Made by a program: the position numbers and the translations under genes
Assembly (NCBI GenBank): GCA_024636475.1
Contig: JAGXHA010000026.1
Span: 1 to 36,099, forward strand
Direction: 5' to 3'
DNA from: Roseobacter sp.
GTDB lineage: Bacteria; Pseudomonadota; Alphaproteobacteria; Rhodobacterales; Rhodobacteraceae
Length of the DNA stretch: 36,099 nt
The notes under the pieces: generated by a model
The model's input: the letters and a program-made list of their open reading frames with translations, nothing else
The model's database searches: none
Told to the model about the DNA's origin: nothing
Shown: piece by piece, positions 1 to 7,595 of the stretch
How positions within the stretch are numbered: position 1 is the stretch's first letter
How the letters are laid out: each line of letters opens with the position of its first letter

Positions 1-705
1 AAACAAGCGATGGATGCAGTGAAGGTTGGCAAGCAGCAACTGCTCAGCTTCCTTCTACGGCACGGACTCCGATACGAGAATGGCAGCTATTGGACAAAAC
101 GACATCGTCGGTGGCTGGCTGAATTGCGCCGCTTCCGGTTTGCCCACCAGCAACTGGCCTTCGAGGAATTGAAACGCGCTGTCGATCAGGCCGAGGCCCG
201 AGTGGCCACTCTAGATGAGGCGATTGACGAAGCGGTTCAGACCTGGCGTTTTGCCCCTGTAGTTGATGCCCTGCGTGCGCTGCGTGGCGTGAACACGATC
301 ATTGCGGCGACTGTAGTGGCCGAGATTGGCGACATCACCCGCTTTGAGAACCCGCGCCAGCTGATGGCGTGGCTCGGGCTTGTGCCAAGTGAGCATTCCA
401 GTGGCAGCACGACGCGGCGTGGCCGCCTGACGAAGACCGGGAATGCTTTGGCCCGAACGATGCTGGTCGAAGCAGGCTGGTCCTATCGCCACCCGCCCAA
501 GGAAGGGCAGCCATATCTCAAACGATCCGCGCACCTGCCGCAGGAAATCAAGGATATCGGCTGGAAGGCGCAGACCCGTCTTTGCAAGCGGTTCCGCCAC
601 CTCTCGAACACCGGCAAACCACAGCCCCGTGTGCTTGCCGCCATCGCAAGAGAGCTCGCTGGCTTCGTATGGGACATCGCCCGCAAGACGCCACTATCAG
701 CGTGA
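1..705 (+). CDS. IS110-family transposase, 5' end cut by window edge
   Basis: This is the C-terminal part of an IS110/IS116/IS902 family recombinase, which moves an insertion sequence using a DEDD RuvC-like N-terminal domain and a C-terminal serine domain. The frame is open through base 1, so the gene starts upstream and the DEDD domain is not visible. About 234 residues are seen. The recognisable C-terminal block includes a helix-hairpin-like stretch (LRALRGVNTIIAATVVAEIG), then AWLGLVPSEHSSGSTTRRG and RLTKTGNALARTMLVEAGW, where the family's conserved Gly/Ser-rich motif lies. It ends with a stop at 703-705. A structured non-coding stretch follows immediately, as in the IS1111 subgroup. Family assignment is firm; completeness cannot be judged. 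Confidence 0.93.
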   Translation, partial: KQAMDAVKVGKQQLLSFLLRHGLRYENGSYWTKRHRRWLAELRRFRFAHQQLAFEELKRAVDQAEARVATLDEAIDEAVQTWRFAPVVDALRALRGVNTIIAATVVAEIGDITRFENPRQLMAWLGLVPSEHSSGSTTRRGRLTKTGNALARTMLVEAGWSYRHPPKEGQPYLKRSAHLPQEIKDIGWKAQTRLCKRFRHLSNTGKPQPRVLAAIARELAGFVWDIARKTPLSA

Positions 706-1034
706 CGTAACTGTCCAGACTGCCTGTGCAGTACGCTGGAGATGGCGGCCAATGATAGGGAAATCCTCGGAATACGTTGGGAAACATATCCGTTTGTAGA
801 GAGAGGCACTCCCGTATCGAACCAGGTCAGGCGGTAACCAATCCGCGGATGAGAGCATGATAACCATCGGTTCGGCCTACCGTCTCCAGCGCCTGTACAG
901 GCTACATCTTTGACTAACCCGTGTCAGCGGGGTAGTCTTCTCGTGTCAGAAAACCTGAAAACGCTCATGAGAGCGTATGGTCAAGCTCAACGGCTCAAAA
1001 CGTAAAAATGTGAAACGGAAATAACTATGGTTAT
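706..1034 (+). ncRNA. Non-coding right end of the IS110-family element; candidate bridge/seek RNA region
   Basis: No gene is visible in this roughly 330-base stretch after the transposase. It holds a run of short palindromes and hairpins: ATCCGCGGAT at 841-850, GCCTGTACAGGC at 891-902, a 9-of-10 stem 912-921/928-937, a perfect 6-bp stem 961-966/971-976 with loop ATGA, and ATAAC/GTTAT at 1021-1034. CGTGTCAG occurs twice (920-927 and 942-949). In IS110-family elements of the IS1111 type the guide RNA that recognises target and donor is encoded downstream of the transposase, so this is the expected place. The exact RNA and element ends cannot be set from one copy. Confidence 0.45.
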
Positions 1035-1050
1035 CAAAAAGATGTAAGAT

Positions 1051-1263
1051 AAGCGCACCCATAATCGTGCACCGCTGCCCGATCATCTTGAGCGACAGGA
1101 AGAAATCCTGTCACCTGGTGATGCCTGCGGCGATTGCGGTGGCGCGCTCAAGCAGCTCGGTGAAGACGTGACCGAAGAACTGGAATACGTTCCCGGCCAT
1201 TTTGTGGTGAAACGGATTGTGCGTCCGCGCATGACCTGCACTTGTTGCGAGATTTTTGCTCAG
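1051..1263 (+). pseudogene. IS66-family transposase (TnpC) fragment
   Basis: An open frame without a proper start resembles the zinc-finger region of IS66 TnpC. It reads APLPDHLERQEEILSPG, then a cysteine pair (ACGDCGG), then LGEDVTEELEYVPGHFVVKR, and a second cysteine cluster (TCTCC) before EIFAQA. The order matches the family pattern of an APLP-HL motif, CXXC, GEDV-E-L-VP and a second Cys cluster. After about 1263 the likeness stops, although the frame stays open to about 1372. The N-terminal helices and the whole DDE catalytic domain are missing, so this is a dead remnant lying next to the IS110-family end. Confidence 0.7.
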
Positions 1264-1462
1264 GCCGATCATCGTGTGGTCGCAAGCCTGACGGACGCAA
1301 ATCGTCCTCAGTCCCATGCAAGGTCGAGGAAGCTCAGCATTGCGGACAGGTCGGCCCAGACGGGTCATTCTTGAAATGCTGCGCTGCATCCGAGGTCGCA
1401 ACGAGCCAAGTGTGACCGAAGCTTCAAAAACAACAAATGTCTGCTTTTTTGAAGCCCAACAA

Positions 1463-2659
1463 TCAGATCGTCATCCCAATACTGGCTTGCATCATGAACT
1501 GCGCCCCTATTGGCCGTGTTGCGGCACCAATTGCACGTGCCTTGCCGCCAATGCTCCCACTCTCGATGCGGGGTTGGATCAGGCCACGGGTGTCTTGTGT
1601 GACCACGTAGCGGCGAACACGGTTCACTAGGTCGTCACGGACGCTGGCAGGGAAAGCACCATCAATTAGGATTGCCTCGAAGTCGATGACAGAGCAGGCG
1701 GAAAGAGCAGCCTTGGCAAGTTCTTGGGCGGTCTGCCCGAGCCAAGGGTCGACGTAGCGCGACAGGGAATGCCAACTTTCCGGTTTAGACCAAAGTTGCT
1801 GCGGATCGAGATCAACTTCACGCAGGCGCAGTTCCAACTGGTGTATCGACGCCATATCGACCAACTGCATACTTTCGCCTTGGGGTCCGATGCTTGGTAA
1901 TGATCCAAGCGCACCTGCATTACCCTGGCGACCTTCAAAAACCGAGTTGTTCAACACGACCCCACCGCCGATGAATGCACCGATGAAGAAATAAGCGTAG
2001 TCACGGAACTCTTTACCGCGACCGTAGGTATGTTCGGCTTGGCAAGCGGCGGTTGCGTCGTTCAAGAGGGATACAGGTAATCCCGTTCGCAACTGTGCTT
2101 CCTGCCTTATGTCGATGCCTTCCCATGGGGCAAAGGCGGCAGACAGATCCATAGACTTATCTGGACGGTTCCACATCTCAAAGGGTGCTGCGATACCGAT
2201 GCCGCAAATGCGTGCAGCCTGAGCGGGATCCATGCCTTCAGTGATCTTGCGAACACCATCTGCAAGAAATCCCAAGATGTCTTCGGTGATAGGGGCGGGG
2301 TAGGTCAGTTGCCGTTCTTCGCGCAACTCACCGTTTAGGTCGATCAGCACCAGATCGGCGGACCTGCGGCCAATCTTGAATCCGAACGAGAACACACCGT
2401 CTGACGCCAGTCGCATTGGGATAGATGGCTTCCCGACTTTGCCTCGGACAGGTTCGCCACGTTCAAGGATGCCTTCTCCTTCGAGGCGGCGTAGAATGCT
2501 TGAAACAGTGGGGAGGGAAAGCTTGGCCAGTCGTGACAGATCGCTTCCTGGCATCGGACCATTGCGCTGAAGCAGCGATAGTAAAAGCCGTTCGTTATGA
2601 TCACGAACGCCCTTCTGGCTTAGCCCAGTGCTGATTGATCTGATGAGTCCGTGTTCCAT
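1463..2659 (-). CDS. frcR: ROK-family transcriptional repressor (FrcR-like)
   Basis: About 398 residues. The N-terminal winged helix-turn-helix (GSDLSRLAKLSLPTVSSILR, then a wing with GKVGKPS) is followed by a sugar-kinase-like ROK domain (FSFGFKIGRRSADLVLIDLNG; LLNDATAACQAE; FIGGGVVLNN). The CXCGXXGC zinc motif of many ROK proteins is absent: the corresponding stretch, GNAGALGSLPSIGPQGES, has no cysteine. It is divergent from frcB with a 150-bp shared upstream region, the arrangement of a local repressor responding to the transported sugar or its phosphate. I chose ATG at 2657-2659; a GTG at 2678-2680 is in frame and neither has a good ribosome site. The role as fructose repressor is inferred from gene order. 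Confidence 0.85.
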   Translation of the reverse strand: MEHGLIRSISTGLSQKGVRDHNERLLLSLLQRNGPMPGSDLSRLAKLSLPTVSSILRRLEGEGILERGEPVRGKVGKPSIPMRLASDGVFSFGFKIGRRSADLVLIDLNGELREERQLTYPAPITEDILGFLADGVRKITEGMDPAQAARICGIGIAAPFEMWNRPDKSMDLSAAFAPWEGIDIRQEAQLRTGLPVSLLNDATAACQAEHTYGRGKEFRDYAYFFIGAFIGGGVVLNNSVFEGRQGNAGALGSLPSIGPQGESMQLVDMASIHQLELRLREVDLDPQQLWSKPESWHSLSRYVDPWLGQTAQELAKAALSACSVIDFEAILIDGAFPASVRDDLVNRVRRYVVTQDTRGLIQPRIESGSIGGKARAIGAATRPIGAQFMMQASIGMTI

Positions 2660-2717
2660 GAAAATACCATAGGCATCCACATAAAACAGGTAAACCTATT
2701 AATAAGAAAACTTAACT

Positions 2718-2817
2718 AATTAATTGACAGACGCCTGAGAATCACGTTTCTTAAGGTCAAGCGGCGGTCAAAAGCTTGCCGCATCAATGTCGGAGTGGAG
2801 GCTCTGACGAATTAATT
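2718..2817. promoter_or_regulatory. Candidate frcR/frcB operator pair: two AATTAATT boxes
   Basis: The palindrome AATTAATT occurs twice in the divergent upstream region, at 2718-2725 and 2810-2817, each followed by TTG or TTGTC-type sequence. The first lies directly on the -35 element of the likely frcB promoter and the second just upstream of the frcB ribosome site. ROK repressors commonly bind AT-rich palindromes containing TTAATTAA-like cores, so these are reasonable operator candidates. This is pattern-based. Confidence 0.4.
2724..2752 (+). promoter_or_regulatory. Candidate frcB promoter
   Basis: A consensus -35 (TTGACA, 2724-2729) is followed 17 bases later by a weak -10 (TTTCTT, 2747-2752). 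The -35 overlaps the first AATTAATT box, which would suit repression. The poor -10 keeps confidence low. Confidence 0.35.
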
Positions 2818-2832
2818 GTCTGGGAGGACATT

Positions 2833-3852
2833 ATGAAAAAGTTTTTCATCGGCACTGCACTTGCCGCTATCACATCTGCTGGTTCTGTTATGGCGGACGG
2901 TCACACTGCTTCCGCGTGCTTGATCACGAAAACAGACACTAACCCATTCTTCGTCAAGATGCGTGAAGGCGCGGAAGCGGCGGCTGCTGAAGCGGGCATT
3001 ACGCTTCGTTCTTATGCAGGGCGCGTTGATGGCGACCACGAAACACAAGTTGCAGCCATCGAAACCTGCATCGTCGACGGCGCGTCTGGCATCCTGCTTA
3101 CGGCGTCTGATACGTCTTCCATCGTAGGCGCAGTGCAACAGGCGCGGGAAGCGGGCCTGTTAGTCATTGCGCTGGATACGCCCCTTGATCCAATCGATGC
3201 GGCAGATTCAACCTTTGCGACAGACAACTTTCAGGCGGGTGTTCTGATCGGAGAGTGGGCTGCGCGCCAGATGGGGGATGCTGCTGCCGATGCAAAGATT
3301 GGCCTATTGAACATTAACGTATCGCAACCAACAGTTGGGGTTCTTCGCAACCAAGGTTTCCTGCAGGGCTTTGGCATTGACCTTGGCGACCCGACCCGTT
3401 GGGGTGACGAAGAAGACCCTCGTATTGTTGGGCACGACATTTCTGAGGGCAATGAAGAAGGCGGTCGGACCGGTATGGAAAACCTGCTTGCAGTCGATCC
3501 AATGATCAACGTGGTCTATACTATCAACGAACCGGCCGCCGCCGGTGCTTATGAGGCGCTGAAATCCATCGGTCGTGAGAACGATGTGCTAATCGTGTCT
3601 GTGGATGGGGGTTGTCCCGGTGTCCAAAACATTGCGGACGGCGTGATTGGCGCAACGGCGCAGCAGTATCCATTGCAAATGGCATCGTTGGGCATCAAGG
3701 CAATTGCGGCCTATAGCGCCGACGGCACGCTGCCCGAAAACACGCCAGGTAAAGATTTCTTTGACACAGGTGTCGCCTTGGTCACCGACCAGCCAGTCGA
3801 AGGCGTGGACAGCATTTCTGTCGCTGAAGGCACAGAGCTTTGCTGGGGCTAA
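2833..3852 (+). CDS. frcB: Sugar (probably fructose) ABC transporter substrate-binding protein
   Basis: 339 residues, a periplasmic type I binding protein of the CUT2 (ribose/fructose) class. The start at 2833 is fixed by a strong ribosome site (GGGAGGA at 2822-2828) and a clear signal peptide ([21 protein letters not shown], cut before DGHTAS). The mature protein opens with [20 protein letters not shown] and has the usual binding-cleft pieces [30 protein letters not shown] and VSVDGGCPG. It closely resembles, from memory, the FrcB protein of Sinorhizobium meliloti, including the C-terminal CWG. The operon order binding protein, permease, ATPase with a divergent ROK gene also matches frc. The sugar is therefore probably fructose (perhaps also mannose or ribose), but substrate is not proven by sequence. 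Confidence 0.9.
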   Translation: MKKFFIGTALAAITSAGSVMADGHTASACLITKTDTNPFFVKMREGAEAAAAEAGITLRSYAGRVDGDHETQVAAIETCIVDGASGILLTASDTSSIVGAVQQAREAGLLVIALDTPLDPIDAADSTFATDNFQAGVLIGEWAARQMGDAAADAKIGLLNINVSQPTVGVLRNQGFLQGFGIDLGDPTRWGDEEDPRIVGHDISEGNEEGGRTGMENLLAVDPMINVVYTINEPAAAGAYEALKSIGRENDVLIVSVDGGCPGVQNIADGVIGATAQQYPLQMASLGIKAIAAYSADGTLPENTPGKDFFDTGVALVTDQPVEGVDSISVAEGTELCWG

Positions 3853-3887
3853 ACCATACCTCCCGCATCTAAACTAGGATGCACCTG

Positions 3888-3916
3888 AAGGGGCGGGACG
3901 TTTTTCCGCCCCTTTT
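3888..3916 (+). terminator. Stem-loop between frcB and frcC
   Basis: Perfect 9-bp stem AAGGGGCGG (3888-3896) with CCGCCCCTT (3906-3914), a 9-base loop, then a short T run. It sits 35 bases after frcB inside the operon. It probably acts as a leaky terminator or mRNA stabiliser that keeps binding protein expression above that of the membrane parts. Confidence 0.7.
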
Positions 3917-3972
3917 CCCAAATCGGGGTATGCTTCCCCAAACGTCTTTTTTTACCATGAGGGGATCGCACA

Positions 3973-5058
3973 ATGACTGGCAAAGCCGACGAATTTGAAA
4001 CCGCCATCAAACCAACTGCATCGGATTCCGTGGCGACGTTCACGACACGCAAAGGTTTTCTGGCAAAGTTTCAGCATGCGTTGCATGTGAACCCCGCACT
4101 CGTGCCGCTGTTCGTCCTCTTGGCCTCAATTGTCTTGTTTGGAGCTTTGTTAGGATCAAAATTCTTCTCACCATTCGCGCTGACATTAATCCTGCAACAA
4201 GTGCAGATCGTCGGTATCGTTGCCGCGGCCCAAAGTCTCGTGATCCTCACCGCAGGTATCGATCTGAGCGTGGGTGCCATTGCGGTATTATCAAGCGTCA
4301 TCATGGGGCAGTTCACCTTTCGTTATGGCGTCCCGGTTGAAATTGCAGTGGCGGCGGGCCTCGCATTCGGAACACTCATTGGCTCGATCAACGGCTGGTT
4401 GATCGCCGTGATGAAGCTGCCCCCCTTCATCGTGACCCTTGGCATGTGGCAGATCGTTTTAGCTGCGAACTTCCTATATTCCGGAAACGAAACGATCCGT
4501 AGTCAGGACATTGAGCAAAATGCGCCGTTGTTACAGTTTCTTGGGTCCACATTCAAAATAGGTGCAGATGCAGACGGACGAGGCGGTGCGACATTCACCT
4601 TTGGTGTGATTGCCATGGTCCTGATCTTTGCCTTCCTTGCCTATGCCCTTAAACACACGGCTTGGGGCCGCCACATATACGCAGTGGGCGACGACCCCGA
4701 AGCGGCACAGCTTTCGGGTGTGAACGTTAAGCGGACACTGATTTCGGTCTACGCGGTTACTGGCTTCATCTGCGCTATCGCAGGCTGGGCATTGATTGGC
4801 CGGATCGGTTCCGTCAGTCCAACCTCTGGTCAATTGCTGAACATAGAAAGCATCACCGCTGTGGTGATCGGCGGTATTTCGTTGTTCGGTGGACGTGGGT
4901 CGATCATGGGGCCGCTCTTTGGTGCCCTCATCGTAGGTGTCTTCACTCTCGGCCTTCGCCTCGCAGGCGCAGACGCACAATGGACATTCCTTCTCATCGG
5001 CGTGCTGATCATCGGCGCTGTCGGAGTAGATCAGTGGATCAGAAAGGTCTCAGCATGA
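3973..5058 (+). CDS. frcC: Sugar ABC transporter permease
   Basis: 361 residues, an inner-membrane permease of the CUT2/RbsC family (BPD_transp_2). After a hydrophilic N-terminus of about 40 residues it shows roughly 8-10 hydrophobic segments, with the family motif LVILTAGIDLSVGAIAVLSS, the PPFIVTLGMWQI stretch, and the ATPase-contact region GVNVKRTLISVYAVTGFICA. The C-terminal GGISLFGGRGSIMGPLFGAL is typical of this group. It follows frcB after a stem-loop and its stop overlaps the frcA start (ATGA at 5055-5058), so the two are translationally coupled. It should form the membrane channel of the Frc importer. Confidence 0.9.
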   Translation: MTGKADEFETAIKPTASDSVATFTTRKGFLAKFQHALHVNPALVPLFVLLASIVLFGALLGSKFFSPFALTLILQQVQIVGIVAAAQSLVILTAGIDLSVGAIAVLSSVIMGQFTFRYGVPVEIAVAAGLAFGTLIGSINGWLIAVMKLPPFIVTLGMWQIVLAANFLYSGNETIRSQDIEQNAPLLQFLGSTFKIGADADGRGGATFTFGVIAMVLIFAFLAYALKHTAWGRHIYAVGDDPEAAQLSGVNVKRTLISVYAVTGFICAIAGWALIGRIGSVSPTSGQLLNIESITAVVIGGISLFGGRGSIMGPLFGALIVGVFTLGLRLAGADAQWTFLLIGVLIIGAVGVDQWIRKVSA

Positions 5059-5849
5059 CTTTGATGGAAAACATCGCAAATGGGTCCATTGAACCCATCC
5101 TCAAAGGCCGTGGTTTGGTCAAACGCTATGGCAGGGTCACGGCACTCGACCATTGCGACTTCGACCTCTACCCAGGTGAAATTCTCGCTGTAATCGGGGA
5201 CAACGGTGCCGGTAAGTCATCATTGATTAAAGCAATTTCAGGGGCTGTCATCCCAGACGAAGGTGACGTCTTTCTTGAGGGTCAGAAGGTCAGGTTTACC
5301 TCACCCACGGACGCCCGGAAGGAAGGGATTGAAACAGTCTACCAGACCCTTGCAATGTCGCCCGCCTTATCCATCGCCGACAACATGTTCATGGGGCGCG
5401 AAATTCGCAAACCTGGGTTCCGCGGAAAGTGGTTACGACAATTAGACCGCCCCCGCATGGAGCAGTTCGCCCGTGACAAGCTGTCGGAGCTTGGGCTTAT
5501 GACGATCCAGAACATCAACCAAGCTGTCGAGACATTGTCAGGTGGTCAGCGACAAGGTGTGGCTGTGGCCCGTGCTGCTGCCTTCGGGTCCAAGGTCATC
5601 ATTCTGGACGAGCCCACGGCGGCTTTAGGTGTCAAAGAGTCTCGCCGCGTATTGGAAATGATCCTTGATGTCCGTTCACGGGGCATCCCAATCATTCTGA
5701 TCAGCCACAACATGCCCCATGTGTTCGAGGTCGCGGACCGTATCCACGTTCATCGCCTTGGCAAACGACTGTGTGTGATCGATCCGAAAGACTACACAAT
5801 GTCGGATGCGGTGGCGTTTATGACTGGGGCGAAAGAGGCACCGGCGTAA
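5055..5849 (+). CDS. frcA: Sugar ABC transporter ATP-binding protein
   Basis: 264 residues, a single-domain ATPase that powers the Frc importer. Walker A is GDNGAGKSS (residues 48-56), the signature LSGGQRQ is at 161-167, Walker B VIILDEP at 181-187, and the switch histidine lies in LISHNMPH. Many CUT2 importers, such as RbsA, use a double-length ATPase; the one-domain form here is the Frc type. The start at 5055 overlaps the frcC stop and has AGAAAGG upstream. A longer frame is open upstream but lies within frcC. No fructokinase gene follows; after the stop the sequence is non-coding for about 300 bases. Confidence 0.9.
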   Translation: MTLMENIANGSIEPILKGRGLVKRYGRVTALDHCDFDLYPGEILAVIGDNGAGKSSLIKAISGAVIPDEGDVFLEGQKVRFTSPTDARKEGIETVYQTLAMSPALSIADNMFMGREIRKPGFRGKWLRQLDRPRMEQFARDKLSELGLMTIQNINQAVETLSGGQRQGVAVARAAAFGSKVIILDEPTAALGVKESRRVLEMILDVRSRGIPIILISHNMPHVFEVADRIHVHRLGKRLCVIDPKDYTMSDAVAFMTGAKEAPA

Positions 5850-6147
5850 TTCAGTTCAGTTGGGTGTTTCGCTATTGTTGCTTAAACCGGTCACTGGCGC
5901 AGGCGCAGCGAAGGGCAACTTTGTCCCGCATAGCGGAATTTGGTCCTGACCGCAGCGATGGTCGGCTCTCAGCGCAGAATGTGAGTATCACCATATGTGG
6001 CCGCAGTCCTTGCCTATATTCTCCAAGGAAAGGCTGATGGCCGACGAGAAGGGCCGAAAGTCGACATCCAGGATGGCGGCGGTGCGGACGAAATCATGCC
6101 AATGCACACAGACGCATCGTATGTCTATTATCCGAAGCCGAACAATC
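5850..6147. other. Gene-poor stretch after frcA
   Basis: About 300 bases in which I see no convincing gene, RNA or terminator. Short open frames here lack coding character and ribosome sites. It lies where a sugar kinase gene would be expected in an frc cluster, so it may be a deletion or rearrangement scar. Confidence 0.4.
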
Positions 6148-6621
6148 TCAGGCAGCTGCCTCGTAGCTCGTGAACACTTCGGTTCTGCCGTCGCGGTGGA
6201 TCAGGAACACGTTGTAGGCTTCACGCCGATCTTCCGGCCCCATGCCGGGGGAACCGTAAGGCATGCCTGGCACGGCTAGACCGACAGCATCAGGGCGTTC
6301 GGACAGCAGCTTGCGTATATCCGCGGGCGGGACATGACCTTCGATGAAATAGCCGTCAGTCTCGCCCGTGTGGCAGGAGATCAGTTCTTGCGGAATCCCA
6401 TTGTCGAGCTTGTGGCGGATTAGTAGCGCGCCGAAGCTGTTCTCAGTCGTGACCGTCATGCCATCGGCACGCAGGATGCGCACCCAAGCTTCGCAGCAGC
6501 CGCAGTTCCGGTCTTTCAGAACATGGATGGTAGGCGCAACTTGCGCGAGGCTTAACTTTGGCGCGAGCGCGGCGAGGCTTACAGTGCCGATAAGCAGGCT
6601 GCGGCGGGTCAATGTGGGCAT
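6148..6621 (-). CDS. DUF411 family exported metal-related protein
   Basis: 157 residues. The signal sequence contains TRRSLL followed by a hydrophobic run to LSLA, which looks Tat-like, so export to the periplasm is likely. The mature part holds the DUF411 hallmark CGCCEAW, then SFGALLIRHKLDNGIP, a CHTG segment and the HVPPADIRKLL and GLAVPGMPYGSPGM blocks. DUF411 proteins are usually found beside copper resistance genes and are thought to bind metal through the cysteines. Here no copper oxidase, pump or regulator gene is adjacent, so it is an orphan. The start has a good ribosome site (GGAGG on the minus strand, about 8 bases upstream). Exact function unknown. Confidence 0.88.
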   Translation of the reverse strand: MPTLTRRSLLIGTVSLAALAPKLSLAQVAPTIHVLKDRNCGCCEAWVRILRADGMTVTTENSFGALLIRHKLDNGIPQELISCHTGETDGYFIEGHVPPADIRKLLSERPDAVGLAVPGMPYGSPGMGPEDRREAYNVFLIHRDGRTEVFTSYEAAA

Positions 6622-6932
6622 GATCTATCCTCCGATCAGGGCTTTATGCTTTGTCATCCCGCCACGTTCAAGGCCCAGCCGATCACAAAAACTTGGGGGA
6701 CGGTCTCCTATCACCGTCTGCTGGACGCATTAACGGGGCTGGACCGCGACCCGGCGCACCCAGAGCCAATGCGAGATCGGATCGCAGAGGTGCTTGGGGA
6801 GGTAAGTAGCATCTGGCCTGCATCTGTAAGGTTAGAGCAGGCGGCTTAGAAAGTTCAGCCGAAGGTCCACCAATCAAAGGCTGCTAGGTTTTACTCTGGC
6901 GACGTTGACCCTGATCATTCTATTGAATTTCG
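6622..6932. other. Intergenic stretch upstream of DUF411
   Basis: About 310 bases. It contains the ribosome site of the minus-strand DUF411 gene and a plus-strand open frame of 67 codons (6646-6849) with no ribosome site and no family I recognise. That frame could be a gene remnant. Nothing else is supportable. Confidence 0.35.
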
Positions 6933-6984
6933 TTGACAAACCTATGTGACCGTGACATTATAATAGTCACGGTCACATAGGAGG
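6933..6984 (+). promoter_or_regulatory. Promoter inside a perfect 16-bp inverted-repeat operator
   Basis: CCTATGTGACCGTGAC (6941-6956) is repeated as its exact reverse complement at 6966-6981, separated by 9 bases (ATTATAATA). The spacer holds a consensus -10, TATAAT (6959-6964). A consensus -35, TTGACA, lies at 6933-6938, with a long 20-base spacing. Each arm contains a doubled GTGAC. The right arm runs into the ribosome site AGGAGG (6979-6984) of the gene starting at 6992. A dimeric repressor bound here would cover -10, start point and leader, giving tight control. Because transcription should begin near 6971, only the right arm would be in the RNA, so a DNA operator is more likely than an RNA hairpin. 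Confidence 0.8.
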
Positions 6985-6991
6985 CATCATC

Positions 6992-7510
6992 GTGGCAATG
7001 ACACCTGCGGAACGTAAGAGAAAGCAGCGCGAGCGCGACCAACAGCGAGCGGAAGAACAGAAACTAAAGATCGTTGATGAAGGTTCGCAGTTTTACCTGA
7101 TGCCATTTTCACAGTGGGCAGAACGTGATCCAGATATTGGCTCGTGTGACATGTATATGGCTATGGCGGGAATGGAGTTCCCATCCTTCGACGACGAACG
7201 TGATCCCGAAGAGTTTGTCTTTGACCGTCCCGCATTCGGTGATGAAGATGTGTTCGGTGGCGCGAAGGGAGCGCTCGCGCGTGCAGAGCGGGTAGTCTCT
7301 TTATTGCTGGATACGGCTTTGACTTTGGCCAGTTCAGTAAATCTCTACAAACAGAACGAGATTAATGCTCGGCTTGCCGAACTTGAAAAGTCTACCGACG
7401 TAGATCGAGCAACAGCAATGAAAGACGCGGTGCGTCTCAACAAGATTCTGAACCAGCTAGAAAAGCAGGTCAGAATGCCTATCCCACAGTGGAAGGTAAA
7501 GAGCGAGTAA
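6992..7510 (+). CDS. Unrecognised 172-residue protein, first gene of a three-gene cassette
   Basis: I do not recognise this protein. It starts at GTG 6992, seven bases after AGGAGG; an ATG two codons later is possible. The N-terminus is highly charged (TPAERKRKQRERDQQRAEEQ), a type of opening also seen on small phage and plasmid DNA-binding proteins. The middle is acidic (DDERDPEEFVFDRPAFGDED). The C-terminal half (about residues 95-165) is helical with leucine/alanine-rich stretches that could form a coiled coil. No signal peptide or membrane segment. It is the first gene behind the inverted-repeat promoter, so it may be the autorepressor, but that is inference. GC content is visibly lower than in the housekeeping genes downstream. 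Confidence 0.75.
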   Translation: MAMTPAERKRKQRERDQQRAEEQKLKIVDEGSQFYLMPFSQWAERDPDIGSCDMYMAMAGMEFPSFDDERDPEEFVFDRPAFGDEDVFGGAKGALARAERVVSLLLDTALTLASSVNLYKQNEINARLAELEKSTDVDRATAMKDAVRLNKILNQLEKQVRMPIPQWKVKSE

Positions 7511-7595
7511 GCCCAAAAAGGGACGGGGTGGCAAAGCTACCAACGAAGACACCCCGCACCTTACTGAAATCGTCCCAAACAAAAGGAAAGACAAT

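Noticed and set aside
6646..6849. 67-codon plus-strand frame upstream of the dyad promoter
   Set aside because: No ribosome site and no known family; it may be a remnant but I cannot support it as a gene.
6941..6981. Reading the 16-bp dyad as an RNA hairpin masking the ribosome site
   Set aside because: The only good -10 lies in the spacer, so transcripts should start in the right arm and lack the left arm. It would be revived if an upstream start point were mapped.
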